NCBI GenBank assembly: GCA_902524245.1
Contig: CABZCN010000001.1
Location: forward strand, 372,001-436,000
Source of the DNA: an uncultured Alphaproteobacteria bacterium
GTDB taxonomy: Bacteria > Pseudomonadota > Alphaproteobacteria > HIMB59
Direction of reading: 5' to 3'
DNA length: 64,000 nt
Shown: positions 24,018 through 33,709 of the stretch, piece by piece
Numbering within the stretch: the stretch's first letter is position 1
How the letters are laid out: each line of letters opens with the position of its first letter
Translations under genes and position numbers: made by a program
The notes under the pieces: generated by a model
Told to the model about the DNA's origin: nothing
Database searches by the model: none
What the model saw: the letters and a program-made list of their open reading frames with translations, nothing else

Positions 24018-25127
24018 TTAAACTCTCATAGGCATTAAAATAAATAAACTTGTTGTATCTTTAGGGTCCTTTACTATTACTGGTGATGATTGATTTAGTA
24101 ACTCTAAAATCAAAGTGTCTCCTTCAACAACATCTTGTAAATCCAATATATATTTTGAATTAAAAAGTATTTCAAGACCATCTGAAGCATAATTTGCTGC
24201 AACCTCTTCGTCGCCTTTGTTACTGTCAGTGCTTGTGGCCATTATCTTGATGCTATTATTTTCAAATTGTAACTTTACTGTTGGTGTTTTGTCTTGATTA
24301 ACAGTTGAAACCCTATCAATGGCATTAAAAAAAGGCCCTGCCTCAACTTGTAATAATTTGTCATTCGATACAGGTATAACTTTTTCATAATCTGGAAATG
24401 TTCCATCTATTAGTTTACTTATTATAATGAAATTATCTGCTTCTAGACTCACTTGAGTATCAGTACATATTATTTTAACCTTACCTTCAAAATCACCTAA
24501 AATACGGTCTAATTGAAGTATAAATTTTCTAGGAAGTATAATTCCAGATATATTTATAACATTTGTTAAATCTAACTCTGTTTTAGCAAGTCTATGGCCG
24601 TCAGTAGCGACACACCTCAAAGTTGACTTTGGTCCGTTAGTAACAGTATGGAAGTATATGCCATTTAGGTAGTATCTCGTCTCTTCAGCAGATATAGCAA
24701 ATTTAGTTTTGTTAAAAAGCCTTTTTATCTGAGAGATTGTTAATTCGAATGAATTTGTTTGTTCTAAAGGAACAAATTTTGGGAATTCATCTGCAGATAA
24801 TGCATTTAACTCAAAGACTGAGTTATCAGAATTTATTATTAATCTATTTCCCTCTAATTTACATTTTACAATAGAGTTTTTTTTTGTCTTACGAATTATA
24901 TCAGTTAAAATTCTTGAATTTACTGTTGCTTCGCCATTTTTTGAAGAGTCGGTTGATACGAATTCTCTAATGGAAATATCCATATCTGTTGATCTAATTT
25001 CTACTTGGTTATTATCACATTTTATATAAATGTTAGAAAGAATTGGAATTGTAGATCTACTGTCAACAATTGAACTAACGTGAGTTAAGACTCTTAAAAA
25101 AGCCTCTCGACTTACTCTAAAATCCAT
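24018..25127 (-). CDS. dnaN: DNA polymerase III beta subunit
   Basis: VVDSRSTIPILSNI, CVATDGHRLAKTEL, C-terminal LFILMPMRV. Confidence 0.97.
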   Translation of the reverse strand: MDFRVSREAFLRVLTHVSSIVDSRSTIPILSNIYIKCDNNQVEIRSTDMDISIREFVSTDSSKNGEATVNSRILTDIIRKTKKNSIVKCKLEGNRLIINSDNSVFELNALSADEFPKFVPLEQTNSFELTISQIKRLFNKTKFAISAEETRYYLNGIYFHTVTNGPKSTLRCVATDGHRLAKTELDLTNVINISGIILPRKFILQLDRILGDFEGKVKIICTDTQVSLEADNFIIISKLIDGTFPDYEKVIPVSNDKLLQVEAGPFFNAIDRVSTVNQDKTPTVKLQFENNSIKIMATSTDSNKGDEEVAANYASDGLEILFNSKYILDLQDVVEGDTLILELLNQSSPVIVKDPKDTTSLFILMPMRV

Positions 25128-26525
25128 TTAAGAAGTTTGCAATATTCTAGTCAAAAGTTCAATATCTTCTGCTAGGTTAGGATCATTTACCATAATTTCT
25201 TCGATAGTTTTAATAGCATGAATAACAGTGGTATGATCTCTGCCACCAAATTTTCTACCAATTTCAGGTAAAGATCTTGTGGTGATTGACTTAGCTAAAT
25301 ACATTGCAACTTGTCTTGGACGCGCCACAGACCTTGATCTTCTCGGTGAATGCATATCTGAAAGCTTAATGTTATAATGCTCAACAACTTTCTTTTGAAT
25401 TTCATCAATTGTAATTTTTCTTGAATTAGTCCTGAGTAAGTCTTTTAAAACATCTTTTACTAGGTCAACAGATATTTCTGAGTCCTGAATTGAAGCATGA
25501 ACTGCTAATCTATTCAAGGCACCTTCCATTTCTCTAACATTATTTGTGATCTTATTTGCTAAAAATTCCATTACTTCTTGTTTTAGTTTTAAAGATTTTT
25601 GTTCAGCTTTAGCCTGCAGAATACCTAATCGTAATTCATAAGTTAAGGGATGTATATCAGCTACTAATCCCCAGCCTAATCTGGACTTTAATCTGTCCTC
25701 TAATCCATCAAGATCAGCAGGGGATTTATCAGCTGAAATAATAATTTGTCTTTTTTTGTCAATTAAAGTATTGAAAGTATGAAAGAATTCTTCCTGTGTG
25801 TTATCTTTACCAATAATAAATTGCACATCATCAATCATTAAAACATCTACTGATCTGAATTGTTCTTTAAAACTCATGATATTTTTAAATCTAAGAGCTT
25901 TAATAAACTGATACATAAATTTTTCAGCTGTTAAATAGACAACATTTTTTTTAGGATTTCTTTTTTTTATATTCCAGGCAACTGCATGCATTAAATGTGT
26001 TTTTCCTAATCCAACACCACCATACAAAAATAATGGATTAAAGCTTACAACTTCTGATTGTGCTACACGTTGAGCTGCTGCGTATGCTAACTCGTTGGGT
26101 TTACCAACAATAAAATTATCAAAAGTAAATTTTGGATCTAATGGTGCAGAAATATCATCATAATATGTGTCTTCGTCATCATCTTTATCTTCATAGATGA
26201 CTTCTGTGCCAGGAATAATTCGATTATTATTTTCTTTGACCAGTATAGCTAATTTATCAATGCTATGACCTTGGTCCATATAAGCTTTTTTAATAACAGA
26301 AGCATAATTTTTTATTATCCAGTCACGTAAAAACCTAGTTGGAACTGAGAGAGTAAGAGAAGTGTCAATTAAAGACTCAAAATAAATCGGTTTAATCCAG
26401 TTTTGGAAGGTATCTTTATCTAGTGATTTTTTTAATTCAGATGTGATCTTCGGCCAGGACACATCTATGCCACCTTGATGCTTTTCGTCTTCCACTAACT
26501 TAATTCCTTCCTCTAAAAGATGCAC
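25128..26525 (-). CDS. dnaA: Chromosomal replication initiator DnaA (GTG start)
   Basis: NPLFLYGGVGLGKTHLMHAV, GGRDHTTVIHAIKTIE. Confidence 0.98.
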   Translation of the reverse strand: MHLLEEGIKLVEDEKHQGGIDVSWPKITSELKKSLDKDTFQNWIKPIYFESLIDTSLTLSVPTRFLRDWIIKNYASVIKKAYMDQGHSIDKLAILVKENNNRIIPGTEVIYEDKDDDEDTYYDDISAPLDPKFTFDNFIVGKPNELAYAAAQRVAQSEVVSFNPLFLYGGVGLGKTHLMHAVAWNIKKRNPKKNVVYLTAEKFMYQFIKALRFKNIMSFKEQFRSVDVLMIDDVQFIIGKDNTQEEFFHTFNTLIDKKRQIIISADKSPADLDGLEDRLKSRLGWGLVADIHPLTYELRLGILQAKAEQKSLKLKQEVMEFLANKITNNVREMEGALNRLAVHASIQDSEISVDLVKDVLKDLLRTNSRKITIDEIQKKVVEHYNIKLSDMHSPRRSRSVARPRQVAMYLAKSITTRSLPEIGRKFGGRDHTTVIHAIKTIEEIMVNDPNLAEDIELLTRILQTS

Positions 26526-26601
26526 TATTTAAGCATGAAAAGTTAAAAAAGAAGAATAAAAAAAAATGTTTTTTTTAAAAAAAATTGCTTGAAAAAAAAA
26601 A

Positions 26602-26868
26602 TTATTTTGAAATTGCAGTTATATCTTTTTGTAGTTTTGAAATAGTTCTAGATGCCTTATTAAGGTGCATAATTTTCTTTTTAGTAGATTTATGCAATAC
26701 AGACATAACTACTTTTAGTTTCGCCATTGATTCCTCTACCTTTTTATCTTTAATGAGTTTATCAATTGCCTTTAGTTGGGTTGAAACATTTGATTTTACA
26801 GCTTTGTTAACTGTCTTTTTTCTATCAGACTGTCGAAGTCTTTTTTTTGCTGATTTATGTTGTGGCAT
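26602..26868 (-). CDS. rpsT: 30S ribosomal protein S20
   Basis: MPQHKSAKKRLRQSDRKK...; canonical neighbour of dnaA in alphaproteobacteria. Confidence 0.94.
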   Translation of the reverse strand: MPQHKSAKKRLRQSDRKKTVNKAVKSNVSTQLKAIDKLIKDKKVEESMAKLKVVMSVLHKSTKKKIMHLNKASRTISKLQKDITAISK

Positions 26869-26877
26869 ATAAAAATA

Positions 26878-26912
26878 TTATTAACAGGTTGTTCGTCTAA
26901 AAGCGTTAATAA
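26878..26912. repeat. Inverted repeat TTATTAAC-N19-GTTAATAA between mutM and rpsT
   Basis: 8-bp perfect arms, followed after 1 nt by a DnaA-box match TTATACACA (26914-26922). Confidence 0.55.
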
Positions 26913-26927
26913 CTTATACACATTTTT

Positions 26928-27746
26928 TTATTTTTGTAAAGTAGGTGAAAAAAAAGTTGAACGCCCATTTTGGATAATTTTTTTTATCTTATAGGTCTTT
27001 TTTTTGTATATAACATGTTTCTTTTGATAAACCTTAAATAAACTTTGAAAACTTCCGAGGGTTCCATCAGGGGATTTATAATCATTTATTGAAGAGCCAC
27101 CATTTTTTAAAGATAATTTCAATACAAATTTACAAGAGCTTAATAACTTAGATATTTCAGCTTTTTTAAGTGTGTGTGTAAGTCTTTGAGGATTTAACCT
27201 TGAGTGAAAAAGAGCCTCATTAGCGTATATGTTTCCAATACCCACTATTAAACTTTGATCTAGGAGAGCTTGTTTCAAAGAAATTTTTTTCTTTATAAGT
27301 ATATTGTATATCTTATTTAAATTAACTTTGTTGACTAGTAAGTCAGTGCCATATTTATTAAAAAAAAATTTAACTTCTTTTGAATCTTTAAGTCTAAAAA
27401 ACATGCCAAACCTACGAGGATCATTAAAAATAATTTTAAATTCGTTAAATTGTAGAACAACATGATCATGTTTTTCTTTTTTATAATTCTCGTTTAAATA
27501 AAACTTTAATCGACCGCTCATTCCCAAATGAATAATTACGTAATTATCATTTTCTAATCCTATGATTATGTATTTTGCAAAACGTTCAACGGATATGATT
27601 TTTTTCTGAGATATTTGCTCAAGATCTTTAAAGTTTAAATTTTTCCTTAGTTTTTTTTGTGACCTATTTATAGAAATAATTTTTTTTCCTTTAACTTTTG
27701 ACTTTAAATATCTTATTGTGGTTTCTACTTCAGGTAATTCAGGCAT
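26928..27746 (-). CDS. mutM: Formamidopyrimidine-DNA glycosylase
   Basis: N-terminal PELPEVETTIRYL, HLGMSGRL, VGIGNIYANEALF. Confidence 0.95.
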   Translation of the reverse strand: MPELPEVETTIRYLKSKVKGKKIISINRSQKKLRKNLNFKDLEQISQKKIISVERFAKYIIIGLENDNYVIIHLGMSGRLKFYLNENYKKEKHDHVVLQFNEFKIIFNDPRRFGMFFRLKDSKEVKFFFNKYGTDLLVNKVNLNKIYNILIKKKISLKQALLDQSLIVGIGNIYANEALFHSRLNPQRLTHTLKKAEISKLLSSCKFVLKLSLKNGGSSINDYKSPDGTLGSFQSLFKVYQKKHVIYKKKTYKIKKIIQNGRSTFFSPTLQK

Positions 27747-28446
27747 GATAACTAAAAATAATTCAAATCATTATAATATTACAGATATTTTTGAAAATGT
27801 ATCTCATGCAAAATATGACTTAATGAACGATATTATGAGTTTTGGCATACATAGACTTTGGAAAAAATATTTTGTTGATCTTGTATTATCAAAACATACT
27901 GACAATGAGAAAATTTTAGACATTGCAAGTGGCAGTGGGGATATTTTTAATTTGCTTCCTATTTCAAAAAATCTTTATGCTTTAGACCCCGTTTCTGAAA
28001 TGCATAATATATCTAGAAAAAAAAATAGTTCTAAAATAATTAATTACGAAGTTGGTTATGCAGAAAATTTGCCGTATAAGAAAAATTTTTTTCAAATTAT
28101 AACATGTACTTACGGTGTAAGAAATTTTAAAAAACGAAAAAATGGTTTTTCTGAGATTTATAGATGTCTCAAAAAAAATGGTTATTTTTTTATTATGGAA
28201 TTTGGTATTCCAAAAAGAGATTTATTAAAAAATCCATACAAAAAATTTTTAAAATATGTTTTACCTTTTACCGGTAGCATTATCTCCAATGATAGACATA
28301 GTTATAAATACTTAGCTGACAGTATTATTTCTTTTCCTAATCAAAATAACCTTCTTAAAGAACTGATAAATACAGGTTTTTCTCATATTAAAACTATTGA
28401 TTTCATTTCTGGAGCTAACAGCATATATATAGTGCAGAAAAAATGA
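27745..28446 (+). CDS. ubiE: Ubiquinone biosynthesis C-methyltransferase UbiE
   Basis: AKYDLMNDIMSFGIHRLWKKYF, DIASGSGDIF, YGVRNF. Confidence 0.93.
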   Translation: MITKNNSNHYNITDIFENVSHAKYDLMNDIMSFGIHRLWKKYFVDLVLSKHTDNEKILDIASGSGDIFNLLPISKNLYALDPVSEMHNISRKKNSSKIINYEVGYAENLPYKKNFFQIITCTYGVRNFKKRKNGFSEIYRCLKKNGYFFIMEFGIPKRDLLKNPYKKFLKYVLPFTGSIISNDRHSYKYLADSIISFPNQNNLLKELINTGFSHIKTIDFISGANSIYIVQKK

Positions 28447-28961
28447 AAATTTTAATAATAATAACGGGGAGTGTTGGCTGTTATAAATCTTTAGATCTAA
28501 TTCGTGAGTGCCAAAAAAAAGCCATTGAATATGAAGTTATTGCAACAAAAAACACTTATGAGTTTATTTCTAAACTACTACTTGAAACAATTTCCAATAA
28601 GCCAGTGTATTCAGAGCTCTTTGATTTGGATATGGAAAAAAAAATTGGTCACATAAAATTAGCACGAGATAATACTCATATTGTTGTTTACCCTGCGACA
28701 GCTAATATAATTTCAAAATTTGCAAAAGGTTTTTGTGATGACCTAGCTCTAACATGTATGATTGCTGCAAACAAACCTATACATTTTGCACCTGCAATGA
28801 ATAAAGAAATGTGGGCTAATCAAATTATTCAAGACAATGTGGACTATTTAAGGAAAATTGGTCATCATTTTATTGGCCCAGATGATGGATCTTTAGCTTG
28901 TGGTGAATATGGTAGTGGTCGATTAGTTGATCCTAGTGAAATAATTAGTCAACTTAAGTAA
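28443..28961 (+). CDS. coaC: Phosphopantothenoylcysteine decarboxylase domain (CoaC half of split CoaBC)
   Basis: TGSVGCYKSLDLIR, PAMNKEMWANQ, AxGEYGxGRL. Confidence 0.93.
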   Translation: MKILIIITGSVGCYKSLDLIRECQKKAIEYEVIATKNTYEFISKLLLETISNKPVYSELFDLDMEKKIGHIKLARDNTHIVVYPATANIISKFAKGFCDDLALTCMIAANKPIHFAPAMNKEMWANQIIQDNVDYLRKIGHHFIGPDDGSLACGEYGSGRLVDPSEIISQLK

Positions 28962-29600
28962 TTGAAACACGCATTAATAACTATTGGGTGCACTCGAGAG
29001 TATATAGATCCAGTAAGATATATGTCAAATGAGTCATCAGGTCGGCAAGGCATAGCTTTAATAAAAAGCCTATTAAAATTTAATTATAAAGTTATTTGTT
29101 TACATGGATATCTTCAAACAAAACAAATAGTTTCAAAAAATGTTAAATTTATCTTCACTCCTACAGCAGATGAAATGTTAAAAGAAGCAAAAAAATATAA
29201 GTCTATCGACTTAGGAATTTTTAATGCTGCGGTAAGTGATTATAAAGCTAAAAAATATAATAAACTGAAAATTAAGAAAAAAAATGGAATATCTTTAAAA
29301 TTAATTAATAACCCTGATATTTTAAAATCAATGTCATTCGGAAAATATAAACCTAAGGTTACAGTCGGATTTGCTTATGAAACAGATGATGTATTTCAAA
29401 ATGCAAAAAAAAAATTGCTTTCCAAAAATTGTGATTATTTAGTTTTGAACTTTCCAACAGCAGAAAATAAAATTTTTAATTCAAAATACAATAATGGTAT
29501 TTTAATTGGAAAGTCAGGTGACTTTTTAAATTTAGGAAATGTAAGTAAAACGGTTTTTGCAAATAAAATTGTTAAATACATAAGCAATAGAGAAAATTAG
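28962..29600 (+). CDS. coaB: Phosphopantothenate-cysteine ligase domain (CoaB half of split CoaBC), TTG start
   Basis: GCTREYIDPVRYMSNESSGRQG, FNAAVSDYKAK; in frame with coaC across one TAA. Confidence 0.9.
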   Translation: MKHALITIGCTREYIDPVRYMSNESSGRQGIALIKSLLKFNYKVICLHGYLQTKQIVSKNVKFIFTPTADEMLKEAKKYKSIDLGIFNAAVSDYKAKKYNKLKIKKKNGISLKLINNPDILKSMSFGKYKPKVTVGFAYETDDVFQNAKKKLLSKNCDYLVLNFPTAENKIFNSKYNNGILIGKSGDFLNLGNVSKTVFANKIVKYISNREN

Positions 29601-29601
29601 G

Positions 29602-30045
29602 ATGGTTCATATAAAAGTAAAAAAAATAAACGATAACGTAATTCTTCCAACTTATGAGACATCATCTAGTGCAGGGATGGATATTAGAGCATTCTTACCT
29701 AATGGAAAAGTTAGCATACTACCAAAAGAAACAAAACTAATTGGAACTGGATTATTTTTTGAAATTCCAAATGGATTAGAAGTTCAAATTAGGCCTCGAA
29801 GTGGACTGGCTGTGAAAAACTATATTACTGTTCTTAACAGTCCAGGAACTATAGATGCGGACTATCGAGGGGAAATAAAAGTGATTTTAATAAATCATGG
29901 ATCAAAAATGTTTGAAATTGAAGATAAAATGAGGATTGCACAAATGGTTGTGTCAAAATATGAAAAGGTTAATTTTGAACTGGTAAGTGATTTAAGTGAA
30001 AGTGAGAGGGGGAGTGGTGGTTTTGGATCAACAGGAACAGAGTGA
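29602..30045 (+). CDS. dut: dUTP diphosphatase
   Basis: [39 protein letters not shown]. Confidence 0.96.
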   Translation: MVHIKVKKINDNVILPTYETSSSAGMDIRAFLPNGKVSILPKETKLIGTGLFFEIPNGLEVQIRPRSGLAVKNYITVLNSPGTIDADYRGEIKVILINHGSKMFEIEDKMRIAQMVVSKYEKVNFELVSDLSESERGSGGFGSTGTE

Positions 30046-30766
30046 AAAACTGATTGAAGAGTTTGGAAGACAAATTTTAGTTCCTGGAATAAATGAAGAG
30101 GGGCAAATAAATATCTCTAAGAAAAAAATTTGTATAATTGGCTTAGGCGCTCTGGGAACTGTTGCATCTCAATATCTTGTTCGAGCTGGGGTTGGTGAAA
30201 TTCATCTTGTTGATTATGATATTATAGAGAAGTCAAATTTACATCGTCAAATTAACTACGATAAAGATGATGTTGGTAAATTTAAATCAAATACTTCAAA
30301 ACATAAGCTTAAAAATATAAATGACTCAACAATAATAAAAGAGCATTCTTTAAATTTTCAGTCTTTCATAAAAAAAAATCCAAATAATAATTTTGATTTA
30401 ATATTTGATTGCACGGATAATCATCAGAACAAAATTTTTTCTTCAAAATATTCTAAAGCTAATAAAATTTCATTTGTATCCATATCAATTAATTCTTCAG
30501 AGGGTATATACTTTGCACAAAACAATGAAGAAAATAATCCATCATGTTTTGAGTGCCTTTTTCCTAAAGCTGATCAGAAACACCGTTGTCTTAACAGTGC
30601 AATGGTAGGTCCAGTTGCAGGATTTGTTACTAGTTTTGCTTGTATGAAAATTATATTTGCCCTTGCCAAAATAAAAACTCAATTGAAAAGTGAAATCAAT
30701 TTGATAGACCTTTTGACTTCAGACATAAACAAACTACAATTGAGTAATAAAGATTGTCCTCATTAA
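29996..30766 (+). CDS. HesA/MoeB/ThiF family E1-like adenylyltransferase (start uncertain, overlaps dut)
   Basis: [47 protein letters not shown]. Confidence 0.88.
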   Translation: MKVRGGVVVLDQQEQSEKLIEEFGRQILVPGINEEGQINISKKKICIIGLGALGTVASQYLVRAGVGEIHLVDYDIIEKSNLHRQINYDKDDVGKFKSNTSKHKLKNINDSTIIKEHSLNFQSFIKKNPNNNFDLIFDCTDNHQNKIFSSKYSKANKISFVSISINSSEGIYFAQNNEENNPSCFECLFPKADQKHRCLNSAMVGPVAGFVTSFACMKIIFALAKIKTQLKSEINLIDLLTSDINKLQLSNKDCPH

Positions 30767-30767
30767 G

Positions 30768-31283
30768 ATGAATACATTTACACCTCAATCTAGTTATAGT
30801 TATGAAGAAATCATTGAGTGTGGGAAAGGAAATTTATTTGGAAAGGGAAATGCCCAATTACCAGCACCTCCTATGCTTATGTTTGATCGCATCACTAATG
30901 TCAATAAAGATGGCGGAGTGCATGGAAAAGGAGAGATAACTGCTGAACTGGATATAAATGCAGAATTATGGTTCTTTAAATGTCATTTCTTGGGTGATCC
31001 TATAATGCCAGGTTGTTTGGGTCTTGACGCTTTATGGCAAATGTTGGGTTTTTATCTAGGTTGGCTTGGGTATCCTGGAAAAGGTCGTGCTTTGGGTGTT
31101 GGGGAAATAAAATTTGTTGAAGAAATAAAACCGAACAAAGAATTAATAAAATATAAAGTTAGTTTAAAAAAAACTTTAAATAAAAAAGGGTTATCAATAG
31201 GGTATGGAGATGGACAGATAATTCACAAAGAAAAAATAATTTACCATGCCAATGATTTAAAAGTGGGTTTATTCAATGAGTAA
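30768..31283 (+). CDS. fabA: 3-hydroxydecanoyl-ACP dehydratase/isomerase
   Basis: [34 protein letters not shown]. Confidence 0.96.
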   Translation: MNTFTPQSSYSYEEIIECGKGNLFGKGNAQLPAPPMLMFDRITNVNKDGGVHGKGEITAELDINAELWFFKCHFLGDPIMPGCLGLDALWQMLGFYLGWLGYPGKGRALGVGEIKFVEEIKPNKELIKYKVSLKKTLNKKGLSIGYGDGQIIHKEKIIYHANDLKVGLFNE

Positions 31284-32493
31284 TAAAAGAGTTGTCGTTA
31301 CTGGATACGGTATTGTTTCTTGTATAGGAAATAATAAAAAAGAAGTTTTACAGAGCTTAAGAGGTGTGAAATCTGGGATTAGTCATTGCAAGGAATATGA
31401 AGAACTTGGAATGAGAAGTCATGTTCATGGAAAACCTAAAATAAATATTGAAGAAAATGTAGATCGAAAAATTTTGCGTTTTATGGGGGAAGGCGCAGCA
31501 TACAATTATATTGCAATGAAAGAGGCAATTGAACATTCAGGTCTTGATGAGGAACTTATATCTAATGTTAATACCGGGTTAGTGATGGGGTCAGGTGGGC
31601 CTTCAACATATCAACTACAACAAGCATTTGATATAGCGAGAGAAAAAGGTGTTAAAAAAATTGGACCTTATATGGTTACTAGAACAATGGCATCAGGAAA
31701 TTCTGCTACTTTAGCAACTCCTTTTAAAATTAAAGGTGTAAATTACTCCATTAGTTCAGCTTGCTCGACAAGTTTGCACTGCATTGGCAATGCTTATGAT
31801 CTCATTAGACATGGGCAACAAGAGATTGTATTTGCCGGAGGTGGTGAAGAAACACATTGGACAATGTCAATTTTATTTGATGCTATGGGTGCTTTATCAA
31901 GTAAATATAATGAAACACCTGAGGTTGCTTCTCGAGCTTACGACTCCTCAAGAGATGGGTTTGTCATTGGGGGAGGTGCAGGTGTTTTAGTAGTTGAGAG
32001 CCTTGATAGTGCAAAAGCAAGAGGGGCCAATATTGTTGCAGAAATTCAAGGTTTCGGTCAGACTTCAGATGGATATGACATGGTTCAACCCTCTGGAGAA
32101 GGGGCAGTAAGGTGTATGCAGATGGCAACACAGGGTAGACCTGTTGATTATATCAACGCTCATGGAACATCAACACCTGTAGGAGACATGATTGAGTTAC
32201 AAGGTATTAAAGAGGTTTTTGGAGATAGCATTCCTCCAACCAGCTCTACAAAATCGCTAACAGGTCATTCATTAGGAGCAACTGGTGTGCAAGAGGCCGT
32301 TTACTCTCTTTTAATGATGGAAAATGATTTTATGGTTGAGTCGGCCAATATTACAAACTTAGATGAAAAGGCTGAAGGAATGAACATTCTCTTAGAGAAT
32401 AAAAATGATATCAAAATCAATTCTATACTTTCAAATAGTTTTGGTTTTGGCGGAACGAATGCATCTATCTATCTAACTAGCTTTAATGAGTAA
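31276..32493 (+). CDS. fabB: Beta-ketoacyl-ACP synthase I
   Basis: [35 protein letters not shown]. Confidence 0.95.
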   Translation: MSNKRVVVTGYGIVSCIGNNKKEVLQSLRGVKSGISHCKEYEELGMRSHVHGKPKINIEENVDRKILRFMGEGAAYNYIAMKEAIEHSGLDEELISNVNTGLVMGSGGPSTYQLQQAFDIAREKGVKKIGPYMVTRTMASGNSATLATPFKIKGVNYSISSACSTSLHCIGNAYDLIRHGQQEIVFAGGGEETHWTMSILFDAMGALSSKYNETPEVASRAYDSSRDGFVIGGGAGVLVVESLDSAKARGANIVAEIQGFGQTSDGYDMVQPSGEGAVRCMQMATQGRPVDYINAHGTSTPVGDMIELQGIKEVFGDSIPPTSSTKSLTGHSLGATGVQEAVYSLLMMENDFMVESANITNLDEKAEGMNILLENKNDIKINSILSNSFGFGGTNASIYLTSFNE

Positions 32494-33262
32494 AATTTTA
32501 GAGGGCAAAAAAGGATTGGTTGTTGGTATAGCCAATGATCATTCTATTGCGTGGGGCATTGCAAAGTCCTTGAGTGATGAAGGTGCAAGTATGTATTTAA
32601 CCTATCAGAATGACTCAATAAAAAAAAGAGTTGAGCCCCTATCTGAAAAAATTAACTGCTTAGGAATTATGCCTTGTGATGTATCTGACACATCTTCTCT
32701 TGAAAATGTTTGTAATGGAATTGAGGGTAACATTGATTTTTTTGTACATGCCGTTGCCTATTCAGATAAAAATGAGCTATCAGGTAAATATTTAAATACC
32801 ACAAGAGAAAATTTTCTTAAAACACTTCATATTTCTGCATACTCTTTAACTGAAATGGTGAGGATGCTTTCGCCAAAAATGAATGATGGTGCATCAATCA
32901 TGGCCCTTACTTATTATGGGTCCACAAGATATATGCAAAGTTATAATGTAATGGGTGTTGCAAAGGCTGCATTGGAAACCTCTATAAAGTATCTTGCTGT
33001 TGATATGGGTGATAGAGGTATTAGGGTTAATGCAATTTCAGCTGGCCCGATGAGAACTTTAGCAGGTGCCGTTATAAACAAATCAAGAAAGATTTATAAT
33101 TATACTATTGAAAATTCTCCTATAAAAAAACCATTGTTATTGGAAGATATTGGTAAGTCATCTGTTTACTTAATGAGCGATCTTTCTAAAGGCGTTACAG
33201 GTGAAATTCTTTATGTAGATAATGGCTATAACAATGTAGGAATGAGCATTCAAGATTTGTAG
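32486..33262 (+). CDS. fabI: Enoyl-ACP reductase (NADH)
   Basis: [36 protein letters not shown]. Confidence 0.95.
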   Translation: MSKILEGKKGLVVGIANDHSIAWGIAKSLSDEGASMYLTYQNDSIKKRVEPLSEKINCLGIMPCDVSDTSSLENVCNGIEGNIDFFVHAVAYSDKNELSGKYLNTTRENFLKTLHISAYSLTEMVRMLSPKMNDGASIMALTYYGSTRYMQSYNVMGVAKAALETSIKYLAVDMGDRGIRVNAISAGPMRTLAGAVINKSRKIYNYTIENSPIKKPLLLEDIGKSSVYLMSDLSKGVTGEILYVDNGYNNVGMSIQDL

Positions 33263-33290
33263 AAATAAAAAAAGTATATAAAATGACTCA

Positions 33291-33650
33291 ATGAAGAAAA
33301 CCTTTTTAGTTCCTGTAATATTTTTATTTTTGTTTTTAAGTAAATTTGCTTTTGCTTTTCACGATGTTGAAGTTGCAAATGAAGATGTAGCAGCTTTAGG
33401 TGGTTTGTGGACTCAAATATATGTGTATGAAGAGTATTGTGCCGATAATCAATACTACGAGGTAATATTAGACAGATTGCCGAACAGTCCTAGATTTGAC
33501 AGATATTCTTCTGAATTAGAGCACTTAACAAACGATCAAGAACTTGCTTGGGAGAGAGGTGGGTTAGGAGCATCAGCTGTAATATCTGCTGGTGAAACTG
33601 ACTGTGATACGATGGCTACAGTCATTTGGGAGTGGTTTGGAGAAAACTAA
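33291..33650 (+). CDS. Small predicted secreted protein of unknown function
   Basis: N-terminal signal peptide (FLVPVIFLFLFLSKFAFA); two cysteines in mature part; no family recognised. Confidence 0.6.
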   Translation: MKKTFLVPVIFLFLFLSKFAFAFHDVEVANEDVAALGGLWTQIYVYEEYCADNQYYEVILDRLPNSPRFDRYSSELEHLTNDQELAWERGGLGASAVISAGETDCDTMATVIWEWFGEN

Positions 33651-33662
33651 TATCTAATCTTA

Positions 33663-33700
33663 GAAAAAGTAGCACAAATTTTTCTAAAATCTGCGCTACT
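33663..33700 (-). terminator. Intrinsic terminator downstream of pnp
   Basis: On minus strand AGUAGCGCAGAUUUU-AGA-AAAAUUUGUGCUACU, 15-bp stem with two G-U pairs, then five U. Confidence 0.75.
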
Positions 33701-33709
33701 GATTATTTT

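Noticed and set aside
26530-26600. Long A/T homopolymer stretches as a repeat or mobile element
   Set aside because: Simple base-composition bias in a spacer, with no unit structure; mentioned only as a possible unwinding region.
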